DNA from: Oceanirhabdus seepicola
Lineage (GTDB): Bacteria; Bacillota; Clostridia; Clostridiales; Clostridiaceae
Assembly (NCBI RefSeq): GCF_023684385.1
Contig: NZ_JAGSOJ010000001.1
Coordinates: forward strand, 1-64,000
Length of the DNA: 64,000 bases
Direction of reading: 5' to 3'
Each line of letters starts with the position of its first letter. The stretch's first letter is position 1. The position numbers and the translations under genes were made by a program. A model generated the notes under the pieces. That model ran no database searches, was not told the DNA's origin, and saw only the letters and a program-made list of their open reading frames with translations. Positions 60,001 to 64,000 of the stretch are shown here, in pieces.

Positions 60001-61137
60001 TTAAACAACTTTTGATATTTTCTTCTCATAAAATTTATTAAATTCTATATTATGCTCATAACTTTTATAAAAAACCTGTATAAATTCTATAATTTCATTT
60101 TCTAATTCTTTTCCTTTATATAAGGAGAAAATAGACTTAAATAAATAATATTTTTCTAAAATCTTATCTAATCCTATTAGGATATTTGAGTGTGAGTTTA
60201 ATGGATACAAACTCATAAAAATCGAATTGATAATAAGGTTTCTATAAATATAATCATATTCCGCTTTCTCTAGATTATTTTCATAGTTTTCAATATCACA
60301 TTTTTCTTTTAAAATTTCATCAATCTTCCCCTTCAACTTTAAGTTCGTTGCTGTGTGATTTGATAACTCTGATAAAAAGCTTATTATTTTTTCATATTCA
60401 ATATACTTAAGCTCATTTGTTAATAATTCATATTTTTTATTTTCTATATTTGAATCCTTTATCTCTTCTATAATTTTTTCAATTTCATAAATATCATGAT
60501 TTTTATCCCATTTACTTTTCACTTGACTTATAAACCACCTAGAAATTGATATGTTTATATGAATATTTTCTTTTGGGGTATTAAAGATATTTATAATTGA
60601 ACTTCTTATCTCCCAGAAAAATGAACTTTCAATAGATTCTATTTCATATTCTAGAGAATCAAAAATCCTTTTTATATTAAAATTATCTTTTATTTCTTCC
60701 TCATCTTCTAAAAAATCAAATCCATCTCTTTGTAACAAAATAAGTCTAGCAGCCTCAGGACAAGATAACTTAGCACTTTTTTCATAAATTCCATCCACAA
60801 TATTATAAACTCTTGGATAGTGGTAACATGTTGAAGACAGCAAATCTTCACCATATTGGCATTGAATATCACATAAATTCTTTTCATTTAAAAATGTACA
60901 TTTATCGTGATTTTTTGTTAATGTACGTGCATAATTCATATTACTTTCATTATTAACTAACTGCAGTTTCCCTTTAAATATATTATTTTCTTTTTCCATT
61001 AGATTAGTATATTTCATATATGTCTCTTGATCTATAGGTATGGACCACCCAGCACAACACGTATCCTCGCAATTTGGCCCTATACATTTAAAACTCTTCA
61101 TATATTTAGGTATGAAAACCTCTTTATTTTCTATCAT
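60001..61137 (-). CDS. fliB: Flagellin lysine-N-methylase FliB
   Basis: 378 residues. N-terminal Cys-rich region with C18, C23, C27, C28 (FKCIGPNCEDTCCAGW), then C80, C89, C93 (CTFLNEKNLCDIQC) and C104 (CYHYPR), the FliB signature thought to hold metal or Fe-S. The rest is helical and divergent. FliB methylates surface lysines of flagellin. It lies ~59 kb from the flagellin genes in this window and is monocistronic. Confidence 0.88.
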   Translation of the reverse strand: MIENKEVFIPKYMKSFKCIGPNCEDTCCAGWSIPIDQETYMKYTNLMEKENNIFKGKLQLVNNESNMNYARTLTKNHDKCTFLNEKNLCDIQCQYGEDLLSSTCYHYPRVYNIVDGIYEKSAKLSCPEAARLILLQRDGFDFLEDEEEIKDNFNIKRIFDSLEYEIESIESSFFWEIRSSIINIFNTPKENIHINISISRWFISQVKSKWDKNHDIYEIEKIIEEIKDSNIENKKYELLTNELKYIEYEKIISFLSELSNHTATNLKLKGKIDEILKEKCDIENYENNLEKAEYDYIYRNLIINSIFMSLYPLNSHSNILIGLDKILEKYYLFKSIFSLYKGKELENEIIEFIQVFYKSYEHNIEFNKFYEKKISKVV

Positions 61138-61215
61138 TATTTTCTCCTCTGATACAATTATATAGATTTCTAATTGTAAAACTTATTTTATTAAAATATT
61201 CAAAAGTATTCCAAC

Positions 61216-61360
61216 AGTATTATAAAGAACAAAGAATAGAGGTATTGATTTGTTAATACAAATCTAATATACATTTTTTCTGATATTAGGAAGAAAAATA
61301 ACCTAATTTATTCTTTATTCTTTTTTCATTATTCTTTTTTCATTATTCTTTATTGTTCTT
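61216..61360. repeat. Long AT-rich inverted repeat of the AAAGAACAAAGAAT family
   Basis: Starts AAAGAACAAAGAATAGAGG and ends with repeated TTTATTCTTT/TTCATTATTCTTT units and TTGTTCTT. It fills the first half of the 463-base gap between fliB and the nitronate monooxygenase gene; the second half holds the promoter at 61492-61520. Confidence 0.55.
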
Positions 61361-61491
61361 ACGTTGCTATGTACTTTATACTACATGATATAAACAGAAA
61401 AATAAACAATTTTAAACAATTAGTACTATAAGTGAGTCTTTGTCCTATAAAAATATGCATTAATCCACTTATACATTTCCATTATTTGTCC

Positions 61492-61520
61492 TTTACATTT
61501 TCTTAGATATATATTATGCT
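61492..61520 (+). promoter_or_regulatory. Probable vegetative promoter for nitronate monooxygenase gene
   Basis: TTTACA (61492-61497), 17-base spacer, TATGCT (61515-61520). Distance to the ATG is about 75 bases. Confidence 0.5.
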
Positions 61521-61600
61521 AAAAATATATGTATTACAAAGAATACTTTGATAATCAAACATATTGACTTTCAAAAATTAATATGAAATGAGGTATTTAT

Positions 61601-62671
61601 ATGAATTTTAAACCTTTAAAAATAGGCAATATAGAAGTACCAATACCAATTATTCAAGGTGGAATGGGTGTTGGAATATCCTTATCTAACCTTGCAGGTG
61701 CTGTAGCTAAGCTAGGTGGAATAGGTGTTATATCTGCTGCACAACCTGGATATAACGAAAAAGATTTCAAAGAAAATGTTCTCAAAGCAAATATAAGAGC
61801 CTTAAAAAAACATATTGAAAGAGCAAAAGAGATTGCTCCCAAAGGTATTATTGGGGTAAATATAATGTGCGCAGCAACAAACTACGCAAAATTAGTTAAA
61901 GCATCTCTTGAAGCAGGTGCACATATGATTATTTCTGGCGCAGGTTTACCTTTGGATTTGCCTTCACTTTGCAAAGATTCTGATGTTAATTTAGTACCTA
62001 TCATATCTTCAAAAAAAGCTGCAGATGTTATTTTAAGATACTGGGTAAAAAAGCATAATAGATTACCTGACGCTTTCATTTATGAAGGTCCTAAAGCTGG
62101 AGGACACCTTGGATTTAAAAGAGAAACTCTAGATTCACTGGAAAATTATAATACTGAAGAAGAAATCACTAAAATCCTTAAAACTTTAGAAGAATATAAA
62201 GAAAAACATAATACAACAATCCCATTGATAGTAGCTGGTGGAGTATATACTGGTACCGATATTGCTTCTTTCTTGAAACTCGGAGCAAGCGGCGTTCAAA
62301 TAGGAAGCAGATTTGTAGCTACACATGAATGTGATGCTCATGATAATTTCAAAGAGGCATATGTGAATAGCATTAAAGATAATATAACAATTATGCAAAG
62401 TCCTGTTGGTTTACCAGGTAGAGCTATAAATAATAAGTTTCTAAAAGGGGTAAGCGAATCACGTCCAAAGTTTCCTAAATGTTTTAATTGTGTACAGAAA
62501 TGCGATCCAAAAACAACACCTTTCTGTATCACAGATGCTCTTATTAATTCAGTAAAAGGTGATCTTGATAAGGGATTAATTTTCTGCGGAAGTGAAACTT
62601 ATCGAATTGACAAAATTGTTTCAGTTGAAGAGCTATTTGATGAACTGCTAACCGATTTAAAAAAAGCTTAG
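61601..62671 (+). CDS. Nitronate monooxygenase (FMN-dependent)
   Basis: 356 residues, TIM-barrel of the 2-nitropropane dioxygenase/FabK group. N-terminal PIIQGGMGVGISLSNLAGAV, the phosphate-binding AGGVYTGTDIASFLKLGASG with VQIGSRF, and EGPKAGGHLGF. A C-terminal Cys motif (CFNCVQKCDPKTTPFC) is common in clostridial members and could bind metal. It oxidises nitronates; a role in fatty-acid synthesis (FabK) is less likely without fab neighbours. Confidence 0.88.
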   Translation: MNFKPLKIGNIEVPIPIIQGGMGVGISLSNLAGAVAKLGGIGVISAAQPGYNEKDFKENVLKANIRALKKHIERAKEIAPKGIIGVNIMCAATNYAKLVKASLEAGAHMIISGAGLPLDLPSLCKDSDVNLVPIISSKKAADVILRYWVKKHNRLPDAFIYEGPKAGGHLGFKRETLDSLENYNTEEEITKILKTLEEYKEKHNTTIPLIVAGGVYTGTDIASFLKLGASGVQIGSRFVATHECDAHDNFKEAYVNSIKDNITIMQSPVGLPGRAINNKFLKGVSESRPKFPKCFNCVQKCDPKTTPFCITDALINSVKGDLDKGLIFCGSETYRIDKIVSVEELFDELLTDLKKA

Positions 62672-62690
62672 TAAAAACCTAATGGACAAC

Positions 62691-62786
62691 GATGGATGTT
62701 TCTACATACGCTGAAACTACACCTTATTGTTCTTTAGGACAAAAGGGTTTACTCATTTCATTTAAAATGAAACGAGTAAACCCTTT
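62691..62786. repeat. Partial copy of family 2 nested-hairpin element
   Basis: In inverse orientation to 32303-32544 it shares GGATGTTTCT, GAAACTACA and CTTATTGTTCTTTAG with GGGTTTACTCATTT, lacking a middle block. The last part, GGGTTTACTC..GAGTAAACCC (62745-62783), is a strong stem followed by TTTATT and may terminate the nitronate monooxygenase transcript. Confidence 0.75.
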
Positions 62787-62809
62787 ATTATCCACTATGT
62801 TTTTAATTA

Positions 62810-63487
62810 TTATGGTTTTACTGCTTTCCAAATATATCTCCATTCTCTATAAAAAATACCTGCACTATCAGTGTGCTCAATAAGCTGTCTTTCTAATTTC
62901 TTATAATTTTCTGGTTCTGTATAATCTATGTTCCCTGGGATTCTGGTAAGGAATTTTGCAAAATCATCACGTGTATTAAAATATTCATAGGCTAAGTACT
63001 CTTTAATTTTAATATCTTTAAATCCAGCTTCTTTTAATCTTTTTACAACAATATCATATCTTTCACTGTGTATACCAAATATTGTTCCACCTGATTTCAA
63101 GCAATTATTATTTAAAATTATTGAAGTAGGTCCTCTCCTACAGTAAATCAAATCAAATTCATATGAAGATAATACATCATCTCTTGAGTCTGTACAAATA
63201 AAGTCTACATTACAAATTTCCCTTTGTTTTTTTAATTTCTTAGCAACACTGATCATTACTTCTGAAAAATCCGCTCCAATTAATTTGTCACAATATTGTG
63301 ACATTTCTAAAGTAAAGTCACCATATCCACATCCCATATCTAAAACACTATTGCTATTTGACAACAAATCTATAAGTTCTTTTTCAAAAATATATTCACC
63401 AGAATTTCCCACTTTGCAAGAATTCCAATTCTTTTCATAGCCGCTTGTTTTTAATGCAATTGAATTGTACCACTCTTTACCTACCAT
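62810..63487 (-). CDS. SAM-dependent methyltransferase (class I)
   Basis: 225 residues from ATG 63487 (AAAGGAGG 7 bases upstream). Motif I VLDMGCGYGDFTLEM, motif II-like LIGADFSEVMISVAKK, and FDLIYCRRGPTSI. Small-molecule methyltransferase type; substrate unknown. Transcribed in the same direction as the following GH13 gene fragment, whose stop lies 67 bases before this start. Confidence 0.85.
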   Translation of the reverse strand: MVGKEWYNSIALKTSGYEKNWNSCKVGNSGEYIFEKELIDLLSNSNSVLDMGCGYGDFTLEMSQYCDKLIGADFSEVMISVAKKLKKQREICNVDFICTDSRDDVLSSYEFDLIYCRRGPTSIILNNNCLKSGGTIFGIHSERYDIVVKRLKEAGFKDIKIKEYLAYEYFNTRDDFAKFLTRIPGNIDYTEPENYKKLERQLIEHTDSAGIFYREWRYIWKAVKP

Positions 63488-63554
63488 AAATTCCTCCTTT
63501 AATTTAGTAACTATTAGTATACCAAATATAATACCATTTGTCAAATATTGCTAA

Positions 63555-64000
63555 TTAACCTTTCTTATAAATTCTACTCTCAAATGCACTATATTCATTG
63601 GTATACCTACTTTTATTATAATTACATAATAACAACTCATATTTATCAGTATTATATTTAATGTTCTTCCTCATATTCTTCAAGTTCATTATTATTAAAA
63701 ATTCTTTATCCTCATCTATTCGTATATATATAAATTGATCTTTTTTATATTGATTTATAACTTTGAATTCTCCATATATCAAAGTTGTTTCAGATTTTCG
63801 CAATGATATCATATTCTTAAAAAAGGAAAGTACAGATGTCTTATTAAGCTCTTGTTCTCGTACATTGCAATCTCTGAAATATTCACCTATCATTATCCAT
63901 GGCTTTGTATTTGAGAACCCTCCATTTTTCTCATTCCCCCACATCATTGGAATTCTTGAATTATCCCTTGATCCAGTAAAAATAGAATTCATTATTTCTT
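63555..64000 (-). CDS. GH13 oligo-1,6-glucosidase-like enzyme, C-terminal part
   Basis: About 148 codons at the window edge; the frame stays open through base 64000, so the ATG at 63992 is not the true start. The visible part has the conserved SRDNSRIPMMWGNEKNGGFS and NVREQELN then LRKSETTLIYGEF of alpha-glucosidases/trehalose-6-phosphate hydrolases, followed by the C-terminal beta-sheet domain. Specificity cannot be told from this part. It adds a third GH13 gene to the region. Confidence 0.88.
   Translation of the reverse strand, partial: EIMNSIFTGSRDNSRIPMMWGNEKNGGFSNTKPWIMIGEYFRDCNVREQELNKTSVLSFFKNMISLRKSETTLIYGEFKVINQYKKDQFIYIRIDEDKEFLIIMNLKNMRKNIKYNTDKYELLLCNYNKSRYTNEYSAFESRIYKKG

Noticed and set aside
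63990-63992. ATG at the window edge as the start of a 145-residue protein
   Set aside because: The frame is open to base 64000 and the sequence starts in the middle of a conserved GH13 segment, so the gene is cut by the window.

Overview
The window looks like a chromosomal segment of a low-GC, motile, spore-forming anaerobe of the Clostridium sensu stricto type. Supporting signs are very AT-rich DNA, alpha/beta-type small acid-soluble spore proteins, pyruvate:ferredoxin oxidoreductase beside a flavodoxin, a CsrA/FliW/FliY/CheC/CheD flagellar set of the Firmicutes kind, and AAGGAGG ribosome sites. The species cannot be fixed from the sequence alone. No rRNA, tRNA or CRISPR array was seen.

Layout. 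(1) 1-20200, all on the minus strand: a motility block. In transcription order it runs fapA-cheW-cheD-cheB-cheR-cheA-cheC-cheY-cheW-fliM-fliY, then a terminator, then flgM-flgN-flgK-flgL-fliW-csrA-flaG-hypothetical-fliS-fliD-fliT and two tandem flagellin genes (the second leaves the window). Sigma-28 type promoters precede flgM and the first flagellin. Both flagellin leaders carry a CsrA-type GGA hairpin plus a GGA in the Shine-Dalgarno sequence. fliY is cut by an in-frame stop. (2) 20300-28160: class IV aminotransferase, HAD phosphatase, a His/Cys-rich DUF1292 protein, PFOR, flavodoxin, murG. (3) 28360-45140: two SASP genes, a DUF1657 protein, recJ, an endonuclease IV-like gene, thiI with its cysteine desulfurase, parC/parE, selU, an HD-GYP protein, a TPR protein and a pseudouridine kinase-like gene. 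(4) 45370-47830: an amino-acid ABC transporter preceded by a leader with a consensus promoter, a 32-residue peptide with five clustered Cys codons, and an intrinsic terminator. This reads as a cysteine attenuator and suggests the substrate is cystine or cysteine. (5) 47870-51450: a mobile or rearranged island with an IS1595-type transposase homologue that has lost all three catalytic residues, and an apparently intact IS3/IS150-type element. (6) 51465-58493: a maltodextrin locus (malEFG and an intracellular GH13 enzyme) divergent from a membrane-anchored GH13 enzyme, with LacI/CcpA-like operators between them. (7) 58594-64000: ferritin-like protein, thiamine-binding-fold protein, orphan CBM5/12-like protein, flagellin lysine-N-methylase FliB, nitronate monooxygenase, a methyltransferase and the C-terminal end of another GH13 glucosidase.

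The intergenic spaces are unusually rich in repeated, foldable DNA. At least three dispersed families recur: a ~160-bp element with TTAGGCATAT-type terminal inverted repeats (three long copies, one 62-bp deletion form, one end fragment); a ~240-bp nested-hairpin element (one full and one partial copy); and short hairpins built on AAAGAACAAAGAATAAA.

The strongest leads for new biology are the Cys-codon leader, the catalytically dead transposase-like gene with its coiled-coil extension, the repeat families, and the split fliY. All functional statements come from reading motifs and gene order; no database search was run.
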